Source: Variovorax sp. PBS-H4
Lineage (GTDB): Bacteria; Pseudomonadota; Gammaproteobacteria; Burkholderiales; Burkholderiaceae_C
Length of the DNA stretch: 64,000 bases
Direction: 5' to 3'
Assembly: GCF_901827205.1 (NCBI RefSeq)
Contig: NZ_LR594675.1
Span: forward strand, 2,232,001 to 2,296,000
Positions 16,278 through 25,126 of this stretch are shown here, piece by piece. Both the position numbers and the translations under genes were made by a program. Position 1 is the stretch's first letter. Every line of letters starts with the position of its first letter. Below the pieces are notes generated by a model, which worked only from the letters and a program-made list of their open reading frames with translations, was not told the DNA's origin and did not search any database.

Positions 16278-18074
16278 ATGCAACTGAAGCTCTTGACGGC
16301 CCTCATCGCGGCTGGCCTTGCCGCCGCGACGGCCCACGCACAGGTCACGGACCGGATGATCCAGTCCGAAGCCACATCCAAAGGCAACGTCCTGACCTGG
16401 GGGATCAACACCCAGGGGCAGCGCTATTCGCCGCTCAGGCAGATTACGGCCGGCAACGCCTCGAAGCTGCTGCCCGTCTGGGCCTTCTCCTTCGGCGGCG
16501 AGAAGCAGCGCGGCCAGGAATCCCAGCCGGTGATCGCGAACGGCAAGATGTTCGTGACCGCGTCGTACTCGCGCATCTTTGCGCTGGACGCGGCCACCGG
16601 CAAGAAGCTGTGGAAGTACGAGCATCGCCTGCCCGAAGGCATCATGCCCTGCTGCGACGTGGTCAACCGCGGCGCTGCGCTCTACGACAACCTCGTCATC
16701 TTCGCGACGCTGGACGCCCAGCTCGTGGCGCTCGACCAGAACACCGGCGACGTGGTCTGGAAGGAGAAGATCGACGACTACGCCGCCGGCTACTCGGCCA
16801 CCGCCGCGCCCATCATTGCCGAGGGCGTGATGCTCACCGGCGTGTCGGGCGGCGAGTTCGGCGTGGTCGGCCGCGTCGAGGCGCGCGACCCGAAGACAGG
16901 CAAGCTGCTGTGGACGCGCCCGACCGTGGAAGGCCACATGGGCTACGTCTACGACAAGGACGGCAACAAGAAGGAGAACGGCGTCTCCGGCACCGTCAAC
17001 AAGAGCTGGCCCGGCGACCTGTGGAAGACCGGCGGCGCCGCGACCTGGCTGGGCGGCACCTACGATGCCAAGACCGGCCTGGCGTATTTCGGCACCGGCA
17101 ACCCTGCCCCGTGGAACAGCCATCTGCGCGAGGGGGACAACCTCTACTCCTGCTCGACCGTGGCCATCGACGTCAAGACCGGCCAGATCAAGTGGAGCTA
17201 TCAGGGCACGCCCAACGACAGCTGGGACTTCGACGGTGTCAACGAGTTCGTCACCTTCGACATGGACGGCAAGCGCGTGGGCGGCAAGGCCGACCGCAAC
17301 GGCTTCTTCTACGTGAACGACGCCAGCACGGGCCAGCTCATCAACGCCTTTCCCTTCGTCAAGAAGATCACCTGGGCCAGCAGCATCGACCTGAAGACGG
17401 GGCGCCCCAACTTCATCGCCGACAACCGCCCCGGCAGCCCCACGGCCACGCCCGAAGGCAACAAGGGCAGCCCCGTGTTCGCGGCGCCGGGCTTCCTGGG
17501 CGGCAAGAACCAGATGCCGATGGCCTACAGCCCCGACACCAAGATGTTCTACGTGCCGGCGAACGAATGGGGCATGGACATCTGGAACGAGCCCGTCGCC
17601 TACAAGAAGGGGGCCGCCTACCTGGGCGCCGGCTTCACGATCAAGCCCCTGAACGAGGACTACATTGGCGCCCTGCGCGCCATCGACCCCAAGACCGGCA
17701 AGATGGCCTGGGAAGTCAAGAACGGGGCGCCGCTGTGGGGCGGCGTGCTCACCACCGGCGGCAACCTGGTGTTCTGGGGCACGCCCGAGGGCTACCTGAA
17801 GGCCGCGGACGCCAAGACCGGCAAGGTGGTCTGGGAGTTCCAGACCGGCTCCGGCGTCGTCGCCCCGCCCATCACCTGGATGCAGGGCGGCGAGCAATAC
17901 GTGGGCGTGGTCTCCGGCTGGGGCGGCGCCGTGCCGCTGTGGGGCGGCGAGGTGGCCAAGAAGGTCAACCTGCTCGAGCAGGGCGGCATGGTCTGGGTCT
18001 TCAAGATCCCAGGTGCCGGCGGCACGACGCGCAGCGCGCGGGCAGGCCAGGCCGCCCACGTCGCATCCAACTGA
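16278..18074 (+). CDS. PQQ-dependent alcohol dehydrogenase with lanthanide-type signature (ExaF/PedH-like)
   Basis: This 598-residue periplasmic quinoprotein has a cleavable signal peptide (about residues 1-21, ending AHAQ) and an eight-bladed propeller with repeated tryptophan-docking motifs. The adjacent cysteine pair Cys125-Cys126 (MPCCDV) forms the ring disulfide over PQQ. The active site reads NDSWDFDGVNE: Asp317 is the catalytic base and Asp319, two residues on, is the extra ligand found in lanthanide-dependent enzymes (XoxF, ExaF, PedH). Calcium enzymes carry Ala, Ser or Thr there. It would oxidise ethanol or other primary alcohols to aldehydes. A sigma-54 promoter lies upstream and a HiPIP gene follows 15 bases downstream. 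The metal assignment rests on this motif only. Confidence 0.93.
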   Translation: MQLKLLTALIAAGLAAATAHAQVTDRMIQSEATSKGNVLTWGINTQGQRYSPLRQITAGNASKLLPVWAFSFGGEKQRGQESQPVIANGKMFVTASYSRIFALDAATGKKLWKYEHRLPEGIMPCCDVVNRGAALYDNLVIFATLDAQLVALDQNTGDVVWKEKIDDYAAGYSATAAPIIAEGVMLTGVSGGEFGVVGRVEARDPKTGKLLWTRPTVEGHMGYVYDKDGNKKENGVSGTVNKSWPGDLWKTGGAATWLGGTYDAKTGLAYFGTGNPAPWNSHLREGDNLYSCSTVAIDVKTGQIKWSYQGTPNDSWDFDGVNEFVTFDMDGKRVGGKADRNGFFYVNDASTGQLINAFPFVKKITWASSIDLKTGRPNFIADNRPGSPTATPEGNKGSPVFAAPGFLGGKNQMPMAYSPDTKMFYVPANEWGMDIWNEPVAYKKGAAYLGAGFTIKPLNEDYIGALRAIDPKTGKMAWEVKNGAPLWGGVLTTGGNLVFWGTPEGYLKAADAKTGKVVWEFQTGSGVVAPPITWMQGGEQYVGVVSGWGGAVPLWGGEVAKKVNLLEQGGMVWVFKIPGAGGTTRSARAGQAAHVASN

Positions 18075-18089
18075 GCGGGGGAGACGGCG

Positions 18090-18440
18090 ATGAGCGACAT
18101 GGACGAGAACAGGCCTGCGGGCATGACGCGCAGGGCCTTCGCGGGCCGTGCCATGGCCGGCAGCTGCATCGTGGCGCTGGTGCCCGTCGCGGCCCTCGCG
18201 GCTGCACCGCGCGTCGAGGAGTCGGACGAGACCGCGGTGAGCCTGGGCTACAAGCACGACACCAAGGCGGTGGACGGCAAGAAGTACCCCAAGCATGCGG
18301 CCAGCCAGCGCTGCGTGAACTGCGCCATGTGGCAAGGCACCGCCAGCGACCCTTGGGCCGGATGTGCCATGTTCGGCCGCAAGCAGGTCGCGGCCGAAGG
18401 CTGGTGCATGGCGTGGGCCCCCAAGCCCGGCGCCTCCTGA
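18090..18440 (+). CDS. High-potential iron-sulfur protein (HiPIP)
   Basis: This 116-residue protein carries a twin-arginine signal (TRRAFAG near residue 14, then a hydrophobic stretch ending ALAAA). The mature part of about 75 residues has the HiPIP cysteine pattern Cys75, Cys78, Cys92 and Cys106 that ligates one [4Fe-4S] cluster. HiPIPs are soluble periplasmic one-electron carriers best known from photosynthetic bacteria and from some respiratory chains. The gene begins 15 bases after the alcohol dehydrogenase stop and is surely co-transcribed with it. It is therefore a candidate electron acceptor of the quinoprotein, alongside the cytochrome c encoded at 35001. The start at 18090 gives an N-region long enough for Tat export. 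Confidence 0.92.
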   Translation: MSDMDENRPAGMTRRAFAGRAMAGSCIVALVPVAALAAAPRVEESDETAVSLGYKHDTKAVDGKKYPKHAASQRCVNCAMWQGTASDPWAGCAMFGRKQVAAEGWCMAWAPKPGAS

Positions 18441-18464
18441 CGCGCCGGGCGGGGAGGCGCGCGC

Positions 18465-21050
18465 ATGGCTCGCTTCGCACGACCGGTGCCCGCCGTGGCC
18501 GGGCCCACGGCGCCGGGCGGCACGCGACGCCGCGCGTTCGCCCTGGCGCCACTGGCATCGGCGGCAGCGGGCCTGCTGCTGTGCGCGCCGGCCCGGGCCG
18601 ATGACGCGGCGCCGGCGCCGGCGCGCGAGCTGTCCACCATCGTGGTGGTTGCGCCCACGCCGCTGCCGGGCATCGACGTGCCGCGCGATCAGCTCCCCTC
18701 GAACGTGCAGACCGCCACCGGCGCCGATCTGGAGCGGCTGCATTCGCCCGACCTGTCCGGCTACCTGTGGCGGGCCGTCGGCGGCGTGACCGTCAACGAG
18801 ACCCAGGGCAACCCGTTCCAGCCGGACGTCCACTACCGGGGGTTCTCCGCGTCGCCCTTGCTGGGCACGCCGCAGGGCCTGTCGGTGTACATGGACGGCG
18901 TGCGGCTGAACCAGCCCTTCGGCGACGTGGTGAGCTGGGACCTGATCCCCCGCTCGGCCCTGTCGACCATGGCCCTGATGCCCGGCAGCAACCCGCTGTT
19001 CGGCCTGAACACGCTCGGCGGCGCGCTGGCCATCCAGACCAAGGACGGGTTGCACGATGCCGGCACCGCGGTGCAGGTGACGGGCGGCTCCTGGGGCCGT
19101 GCGGCCGCCGAGTTCGAGACCGGCGGCAGCGACAAGGACAGCGGCTGGAACTGGTTCGTGAGCGGCAACCGCCTGCACGAGCGCGGATGGCGCGTGGACT
19201 CGCCCTCGGACCTGCGGCAGCTCTTCGCCAAGGTGGGCCGCGTCACGCGCGACGGCGGCATCTCGCTGACGACGGCCTTCGCCGACAACGACCTCACGGG
19301 CAACGGCACGCAGGAGCTCGGCGCATTGCGGCGCGACTGGCACGGCGTGCGCACGGTCCCCGACACCACGCGCAACCAGGCCGCCTTCGTCAACCTGGCG
19401 CTCACGCAGGCGCTGAACGCGACCTGGACCTTCAGCGGCAACGCCTACTACCGCAACATCAAGACCCGCACCTTCAATGGCGACGTCAACGACGAGGCGA
19501 TGAGCGAATCGGTCTACCAGCCGGGCGCGGCCGAACGCGCCGCACTGGCCGCTGCAGGCTTCACGGGCTACCCGGCCAGCGGCGCCAATGCCTCGAACAC
19601 GCCCTTTCCGAAGTGGCGCTGCATCGCCAACGCCCTGCTCGACACCGAGCCGAACGAGAAGTGCAACGGCCTGCTCAACCGGACCCGGACGAAGCAGCAG
19701 AACTACGGCCTCGCCGGGCAGCTGTCCACGGAAGCCAGGACTGGCCCGCTCGAGCACCTGTTCGTGGCCGGCGCGGCCTACGACGGCAGCCGCATCCGGT
19801 TCGGGCAAGGCACGCAGTTCGGCTACATCAACCCCGACCGCAGCGTCACGCCGGTGAGCGGACCGGGCGCCTTCGCGGATGGCACGCAGGATTCGGAAAA
19901 CGCATTCGATGCGCGGGTCGCCCTCAGGAGCCGGTCGCGCACCGTCAGCGTGTTTGCCACCGACACCATCGCGCTGGACCCGCGCACGCACATCACGCTC
20001 TCGGGCCGCTACAACCGCACCACCGTCGACAACACCGACGAACTCACCCCCGGCGGCGGGCGCGGGTCGCTGGACGGGCACCATGTCTTCAGCCGCTTCA
20101 ACCCCGCGGTCGGGCTGACCTTTGCGCCGAGCGAGGCCGTCACGTTCTATGCCGGCGCCAACCAGGGCAACCGCGCGCCGACGGCCATCGAGCTGGGCTG
20201 CGCCGACCCGGCGAGTCCGTGCAAGCTGCCCAACGCCTTCGCCGGCGATCCGCCGCTCAAGCAGGTGGTCACGACCACCTTCGAAGCCGGCCTTCGCGGC
20301 GTGCTCCAGCCGGACATCGCCTGGAACGCAGGCGTCTTCCGCTCCGACAACCGCGACGACCTGCTGTTCGTGGCGGGCGACTCCAGCGGCTTCGGCTACT
20401 TCAAGAACTTCGGCAAGACGCGCCGCCAGGGGCTCGAGTTGGGCCTGAGCACCAAGCCCGCCCGCGGGTTGACGCTGGGCGGCAACCTCATGCTGCTGGA
20501 CGCGACCTACCGCAGCGCGGAAACGGTCGGCGGCGCCGGCAACAGCAGCAACGACCAGGCGCTGGCCGGGCTCCCGGGGACCGACGGCAACATCCACATC
20601 CGGCCCGGCGACCGCATCCCGATGCTGCCTTCGCAAGTGCTGAAGCTGTTCGCCGACTACCAGCCGAATGCCCGGTGGCGGATCGGCATGGACATGCTGG
20701 CCACGAGCGGCGCAAAGCTGCGGGGCAACGAGAACGGGCTGCATGCGCCCGACGGCGTGTACTACACGGGGCCGGGGCGAAGCGCGGGCTACGTGGTCTT
20801 CAACCTCGGCGTCGACTACAAGCCGCGCCCCGGCCTCAAGTTCTTCGTGCAGGTGACCAACCTGTTCAACACCCGGTACACCACGGGCGGGCAACTGGCG
20901 GCGAACGGCTTCACCGGCAGCGGCGCCTACATCGCGCGCGAACTCCCGGCCAATGCCAATGGCGCCTACCCGGTGCGGCGTGCGAGCCTGATGTCGCCGG
21001 GTGCGCCGCGCGCGGCCTGGGTGGGTCTGCGCTACACCTTCGATCCCTGA
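18465..21050 (+). CDS. TonB-dependent outer-membrane receptor
   Basis: This 861-residue protein has an N-terminal export signal (ending ARADD), a plug domain (about residues 60-200, with GFSASPLLGTPQGLSVYMDG and the NPLFGLNTLGGALAIQTK segment) and a long beta-barrel ending RYTFDP. TonB receptors import metal chelates, cofactors or other scarce ligands. It lies 24 bases after the HiPIP gene in the alcohol dehydrogenase operon. From this position I infer uptake of a lanthanide chelate needed by the dehydrogenase, or scavenging of PQQ. Sequence alone cannot separate these. The gene ends seven bases from the convergent apbE gene. Confidence 0.9.
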   Translation: MARFARPVPAVAGPTAPGGTRRRAFALAPLASAAAGLLLCAPARADDAAPAPARELSTIVVVAPTPLPGIDVPRDQLPSNVQTATGADLERLHSPDLSGYLWRAVGGVTVNETQGNPFQPDVHYRGFSASPLLGTPQGLSVYMDGVRLNQPFGDVVSWDLIPRSALSTMALMPGSNPLFGLNTLGGALAIQTKDGLHDAGTAVQVTGGSWGRAAAEFETGGSDKDSGWNWFVSGNRLHERGWRVDSPSDLRQLFAKVGRVTRDGGISLTTAFADNDLTGNGTQELGALRRDWHGVRTVPDTTRNQAAFVNLALTQALNATWTFSGNAYYRNIKTRTFNGDVNDEAMSESVYQPGAAERAALAAAGFTGYPASGANASNTPFPKWRCIANALLDTEPNEKCNGLLNRTRTKQQNYGLAGQLSTEARTGPLEHLFVAGAAYDGSRIRFGQGTQFGYINPDRSVTPVSGPGAFADGTQDSENAFDARVALRSRSRTVSVFATDTIALDPRTHITLSGRYNRTTVDNTDELTPGGGRGSLDGHHVFSRFNPAVGLTFAPSEAVTFYAGANQGNRAPTAIELGCADPASPCKLPNAFAGDPPLKQVVTTTFEAGLRGVLQPDIAWNAGVFRSDNRDDLLFVAGDSSGFGYFKNFGKTRRQGLELGLSTKPARGLTLGGNLMLLDATYRSAETVGGAGNSSNDQALAGLPGTDGNIHIRPGDRIPMLPSQVLKLFADYQPNARWRIGMDMLATSGAKLRGNENGLHAPDGVYYTGPGRSAGYVVFNLGVDYKPRPGLKFFVQVTNLFNTRYTTGGQLAANGFTGSGAYIARELPANANGAYPVRRASLMSPGAPRAAWVGLRYTFDP

Positions 21051-21057
21051 ACGTCCG

Positions 21058-22047
21058 TCAGGCCTTCTCGATCCGAAGGCCGGGCGTGGCCTCCCATCGG
21101 CCGGCCTTGTCGACCCACAGCGCATCGACTTTCCAGCGATGGGCCAGCGCGCGTGCCTGCGACGGCCCTGCCACGAAGAAGGCCTTGGTCAAGGCGTCGG
21201 CCAGCGCGCCGCTGTCCGCCACCACGGTCACCGCCGACAGCTCCGTCGGCGAATACCCGGTGTGCGGATCGAAGATGTGGTGGTGACGATGGTCCTCGCT
21301 GAAGGTCGTGAGGTTGTCGGCCGAGGTCGCAACGCAACGGCCGTCGGTCATCAGGCGGGCGAGCAGCGCGCGCTCCGCGTGCGGGTCGGCGATGCCGAGC
21401 GTCCAGGGGCGCCCCAGGCTGTTGGTGCTCAAGGGCGCGAACTCGCCCGCGTCGACCAGCGCATGGCCGACGCCGTAAGAGGCGAGCACCGCGCGCACGC
21501 GGTCGGCGGCGTAGCCCTGGGCAATGCCGTTGAGCGTGACGGCCATGCCGGGCCTGTCGAGGCTGATGCGCTGCGCCGAGACCTGCACCGCTCGCCAGTC
21601 CACCTTGGCGCGTGCGTCCCGGACTTCCCGGCGATCCGGCAGGCGGCCCTCGCGCTGCGCCGCCGCGAACGCCAGCCACAAGGGCTGCACCGTGACATCG
21701 AAGGCGCCGTCGTGGTCGCGCGAGACGTTGTGGGCAATGTCCAGGACTTCGGCCAGCTCGGAAGGCGGCGAAACCAGCTCGCCCTCGCGGTTCAGGCGCG
21801 ACAGGGCGCTCGCCGGGTCGAAGAGGCTCATCTGGCTTTCGATCCGGCGCAGCGTGTGCACCGCGGCGTCGAGCGCGCGTTCCAGCGTGCGGGCATCCTC
21901 GTGGCCGGCCTGCAGCGACAGCGTGGTGCCGAAGCCCAGCAGGGATCGCCGGGCCCAGGTCAGCGAAGCCATGGCCGGCGACAGCTCGGCGAAGCCGGCC
22001 AGCGCACCCGCGCCCAGCGCCGCGTGCAGGAACTGGCGCCGCTTCAT
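21058..22047 (-). CDS. apbE: FAD:protein FMN transferase (ApbE)
   Basis: This 329-residue protein is an ApbE-type flavin transferase, which moves FMN from FAD onto a Thr or Ser of a target protein in the periplasm. It has a signal-like N-terminus (RRQFLHAALGAGALAGF), the substrate-side segment FDVTVQPLW, the NGIAQGYAADR block and the LVDAGEFAP motif. The C-terminal block has the metal-site residues in DPHTGYSP and DALTKAFFV. Its ATG overlaps the stop of the NosR-like gene by four bases, and that protein has an FMN-binding domain with a candidate target Thr. The pair therefore looks like an enzyme and its client. It is the last gene of the pqq operon. Confidence 0.9.
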   Translation of the reverse strand: MKRRQFLHAALGAGALAGFAELSPAMASLTWARRSLLGFGTTLSLQAGHEDARTLERALDAAVHTLRRIESQMSLFDPASALSRLNREGELVSPPSELAEVLDIAHNVSRDHDGAFDVTVQPLWLAFAAAQREGRLPDRREVRDARAKVDWRAVQVSAQRISLDRPGMAVTLNGIAQGYAADRVRAVLASYGVGHALVDAGEFAPLSTNSLGRPWTLGIADPHAERALLARLMTDGRCVATSADNLTTFSEDHRHHHIFDPHTGYSPTELSAVTVVADSGALADALTKAFFVAGPSQARALAHRWKVDALWVDKAGRWEATPGLRIEKA

Positions 22048-24149
22048 GCCTTGCTCCCCGCCAGCGCAGGCAGCGCGCGAATCGGAATGGCCTGGCCGCG
22101 CTTCTTCGCAATGAGCGGCGCGCAGCGCGTCGGGCTGTCGTGGATGGCCACGCAATCCAGGCACTGGAAGCACTCCTCGTAAACGATCGTCCCGGCAGGC
22201 CGGATGGCCTGGTATTCGCAGCGGTGGCGGCACGTCTGGCAGGGCGTTCCGCATTCGGGGCGGCGCGCGATCCAGCGCAGCAGCCGCACACGCCCCATCA
22301 GCGCGAGGCCCGCGCCGAGCGGGCACAGGTAGCGGCAATAGCCCTTGTAGACAAAGGCGCCGGCCAGCACGCAGCCGAGCGCCCACGCCACGAAGGGCCA
22401 GGAGCGCACGAAGCCCAGGGTGATCGCGGTCTTGAACGGCTCGACTTCCACGGCCCGGTCGCTCCACGCCGGCGACACCACCGCCAGGCCGACGATGACG
22501 GCCAGCGCCGCGTACTTGACCCATTTGAGCCGGGCATCGAGCGCGCGGTTCAGCCGGATGCGCCGGATGCCCGCCACCCGGGCCAGCTGGGCAACCAGCT
22601 CCTGCAGCGCGCCGAAGGGACAGAGCCAGCCGCAAAAAGTGCCGCGCCCCCAGACGACCAGGGTGAGCGCGACGAATGCCCACAGCGCCACGGTCATCGG
22701 GTCGTACAGCAAGAAGCCCAGGCTGCGCCCGGCCATGGCGGCCTGCACCACGCCCGTGATGTTCACGATCGACAGCTGCCCCTGCGCGAACCAGCCGACG
22801 AACACGAGCGTGAAGAGCAGGTAGCCGAGCCGGAAGCGCGCCAGCCGCGCCGGCGTGGCGACGATCCAGTTCGGCCGGGCGAGCACCGCCGCGAGCAGCG
22901 CCAGTGCGACAGCCAGCACTGCAAGTTCCCAGGCGCGGGCGCGCCAGACGCCCTGCCAGCCCGTGCTGTCGGTGCCGGGCATCGAGACCTGGCTGGCCGG
23001 CAGCCGGTAGTGCAAGGCAAAGCTGCGCGCGATGCGCTCGGGATAAATGACGCCCTTGTCCCGCACGACCCGAAGCGCGAAGTCCAGCGGCTGTGCCGGG
23101 TCGAGTCCGGCCGGGCCGATCACCCGGAAGACCTTGGCGTCGGCGCCGCGCAGGCCGGGCGGCAGCGCCAGCGGCTCGTCCAGGTCGAGGTCGCGCAGTT
23201 CCAGCGGCAACCCGTTCTGCTGGAGGGTCAGCCGGTCGGGCACGGCCCCGCGCACGAAGCGATCGCCCACGAAGGTGCGCGGGCCGGACGCGACCACGAG
23301 GAACGCGTGGTCGCCCTCGTCGAGGCGCCCCAGCAGGTGCTTCCAGCCCGGCTCCGACAACAGGTTGCGGCCCACCCGCGGCGAGTTGAGGTAGGCGATG
23401 AAGAGGTCCGTGTCGCCTTCCGGCCCGCCGGCGCGGCGTTCGACGCCGCTGCCCTCGAAGGATTTCTCCACCGCGGCCTGCGTGATGCGCTGGTGCTGGA
23501 CCAGACCTTCCTTGCGCAGGGCGTCCCAGTCGCCGGGCGCGTAGGTGTCGCCTCGCACGCGCGCGAGCTGCCCCGGGTCCCGGCCCGCGGCAAAGCCCAG
23601 CCGGGCCCGCGCCACGTGCAAGGCCGAAGACAACAGGCTCTGGTTCAGGATGCGCACCGAGGCCGTCGCCTTGGCCACCCCGTCGATGTAGACATTGGCG
23701 CTCGCGCGTTCTTCGCCGCGGTTGGCATTGGTGCCGATCTTGATGTTCTGCTGCAGCGAGAGTCCCTTGTATTGCTCGGCAAAGCGCAGCAGCGGCCCTT
23801 CGCCCAGCCCATCGAGGAACACCGGCTCGTGCTGCGACAGCACGCGCACCTCCAGGAAGGTGCCCTTGGGATCCAGCGCGACGAGCAGGTTGAAGGGCGT
23901 GCCCGAGAAGCCGGGAATCGGCGCGAAGTCGATCGATTCGAAGACATAGCCGGCCAGCACCGTCGTGGTCGTCTCCTGCCGGAAGATCGGCCAGACCGGC
24001 AGCTGCGCATCCCGCTCGCCCACCGTCAGCGGCGCCGGCAGCACCTGCTGCAGCGCGGCGCGCGACATCACCCCGCCGTGCGCACAGACGGCCAGGCACA
24101 GCAGCACGGCCGCGATGCAGCACTGCCACGGTCTGCGCACTTGGCTCAT
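22044..24149 (-). CDS. NosR/NirI-like membrane flavo-iron-sulfur protein
   Basis: This 701-residue protein has a signal sequence, then a periplasmic FMN-binding domain (about residues 70-190; ApbE target candidate in VAKATASVRI). A long periplasmic region follows, then five or six membrane helices (about 420-620) with CGWLCPFGALQE and CRYLCPLGA cysteine motifs, and finally two C-terminal clusters (CGTPCQTCRHRCEY; CFQCLDC with a later Cys-Ala-Pro). This is the NosR/NirI architecture, which moves electrons across the membrane to periplasmic enzymes. No nitrous oxide or nitrite reductase genes are nearby. Instead it is embedded in the pqq operon between a Bug gene and apbE, each with four-base overlaps. 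Direction of electron flow is open. Confidence 0.88.
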   Translation of the reverse strand: MSQVRRPWQCCIAAVLLCLAVCAHGGVMSRAALQQVLPAPLTVGERDAQLPVWPIFRQETTTTVLAGYVFESIDFAPIPGFSGTPFNLLVALDPKGTFLEVRVLSQHEPVFLDGLGEGPLLRFAEQYKGLSLQQNIKIGTNANRGEERASANVYIDGVAKATASVRILNQSLLSSALHVARARLGFAAGRDPGQLARVRGDTYAPGDWDALRKEGLVQHQRITQAAVEKSFEGSGVERRAGGPEGDTDLFIAYLNSPRVGRNLLSEPGWKHLLGRLDEGDHAFLVVASGPRTFVGDRFVRGAVPDRLTLQQNGLPLELRDLDLDEPLALPPGLRGADAKVFRVIGPAGLDPAQPLDFALRVVRDKGVIYPERIARSFALHYRLPASQVSMPGTDSTGWQGVWRARAWELAVLAVALALLAAVLARPNWIVATPARLARFRLGYLLFTLVFVGWFAQGQLSIVNITGVVQAAMAGRSLGFLLYDPMTVALWAFVALTLVVWGRGTFCGWLCPFGALQELVAQLARVAGIRRIRLNRALDARLKWVKYAALAVIVGLAVVSPAWSDRAVEVEPFKTAITLGFVRSWPFVAWALGCVLAGAFVYKGYCRYLCPLGAGLALMGRVRLLRWIARRPECGTPCQTCRHRCEYQAIRPAGTIVYEECFQCLDCVAIHDSPTRCAPLIAKKRGQAIPIRALPALAGSKA

Positions 24150-25126
24150 GCCGGCGCCAGGCCCAGCCGCTGCACGGTGCGCTTCTCTTCGGCATAGACC
24201 TCGCACATGCTGCGTGCGTAGTCGGCGCTGTCGAGATAGGCGACCTCCTGGTCGTACTTGGCGAGTTCCGCGATGTGGCGCGGGTCGAACAGCGCGCTGC
24301 GGAAGGCGTCATGCAGGCGCCGCACCACCGGCTCGGGCAGGCCTCGGGGGCCCGCCAGGCCGTAGGGCGACATCGCGACGATGCCATGGCCCAGCTCGCG
24401 CATCGTCGGCACGTCCGGCCAGCGCGCGGAGCGGGCGGCGCCGAAGGTGGCCAGCAGGCGCAGGCGCCCCGAATCCACGTAGGGGGCGAAGCCGCTGGCA
24501 TTGACGCCGGCCATCACGTGGCCCGCCGACAGGGCGACCATCTGCTCGGCCACGCCCTTGTAGGGCACATGGACGAAGCTGAGCCCGTGCCGGGCGAACA
24601 GCGCCTCGAGCACCACGTGCGGGGTGGTCCCGATGCCGTTGGTGGCGATGGTCACGCGCCCCGGCTGCGCCGCGGCGCGATCCAGCAGGTCGGCGACGCT
24701 GTGCAGCGGGCTGTCGGTGGGCACCAGCAAGCCGAAGGTCACGCCGCTGACCTGCAGGATGGGCGTGATGTCGCGGATGGGGTCCCACGAGACCTTGCGG
24801 ATGAAGGGTGCGCGGAACACGGTCTGCGGCATCTGCGCCAGGGTGTAGCCGTCCGGCGGCGCCTGCTGCAGCACCGGCATGGCCAGGGTGCCGCCCGCGC
24901 CGCCCCGGTTCTCGATGATGATGCGCTGGCCGAGGCGCTCCTGCGCCAGCTCGGCCAACAGGCGCAGCGTGAGGTCGGTCCCGCCGCCGGCCGTCCATGG
25001 CACCCAGAGGGTCAGGGCGTGCTGCGGAAACGGTGCGGCCTCGACCGCCCGCGCCGGCGTCCATGGCGCGGCTGCCATCGCCGCCAGCGAGGCAGCCGCG
25101 CGCAGCAGGTCGCGCCGCGCCGTCAT
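24146..25126 (-). CDS. Bug family periplasmic binding protein (TctC-like)
   Basis: This 326-residue protein has an RR-containing export signal (TARRDLLRAAASLAAM) and the two-lobe Bug fold. Typical blocks are LWVPWTAGGGTDLTLRLLAE, IENRGGAGGTLAM, PPDGYTL, the IATNGIGTTPHVV loop and VPYKGVAEQM. Bug proteins bind carboxylates or amides, and most have no dedicated membrane transporter. It sits inside the pqq operon between an ABC-2 permease and the NosR-like gene, with overlaps on both sides. Its ligand is therefore probably linked to alcohol oxidation, perhaps an acid product or a signal for the flavo-iron-sulfur protein. That role is inference. No TctA/TctB genes are nearby. Confidence 0.9.
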   Translation of the reverse strand: MTARRDLLRAAASLAAMAAAPWTPARAVEAAPFPQHALTLWVPWTAGGGTDLTLRLLAELAQERLGQRIIIENRGGAGGTLAMPVLQQAPPDGYTLAQMPQTVFRAPFIRKVSWDPIRDITPILQVSGVTFGLLVPTDSPLHSVADLLDRAAAQPGRVTIATNGIGTTPHVVLEALFARHGLSFVHVPYKGVAEQMVALSAGHVMAGVNASGFAPYVDSGRLRLLATFGAARSARWPDVPTMRELGHGIVAMSPYGLAGPRGLPEPVVRRLHDAFRSALFDPRHIAELAKYDQEVAYLDSADYARSMCEVYAEEKRTVQRLGLAPA

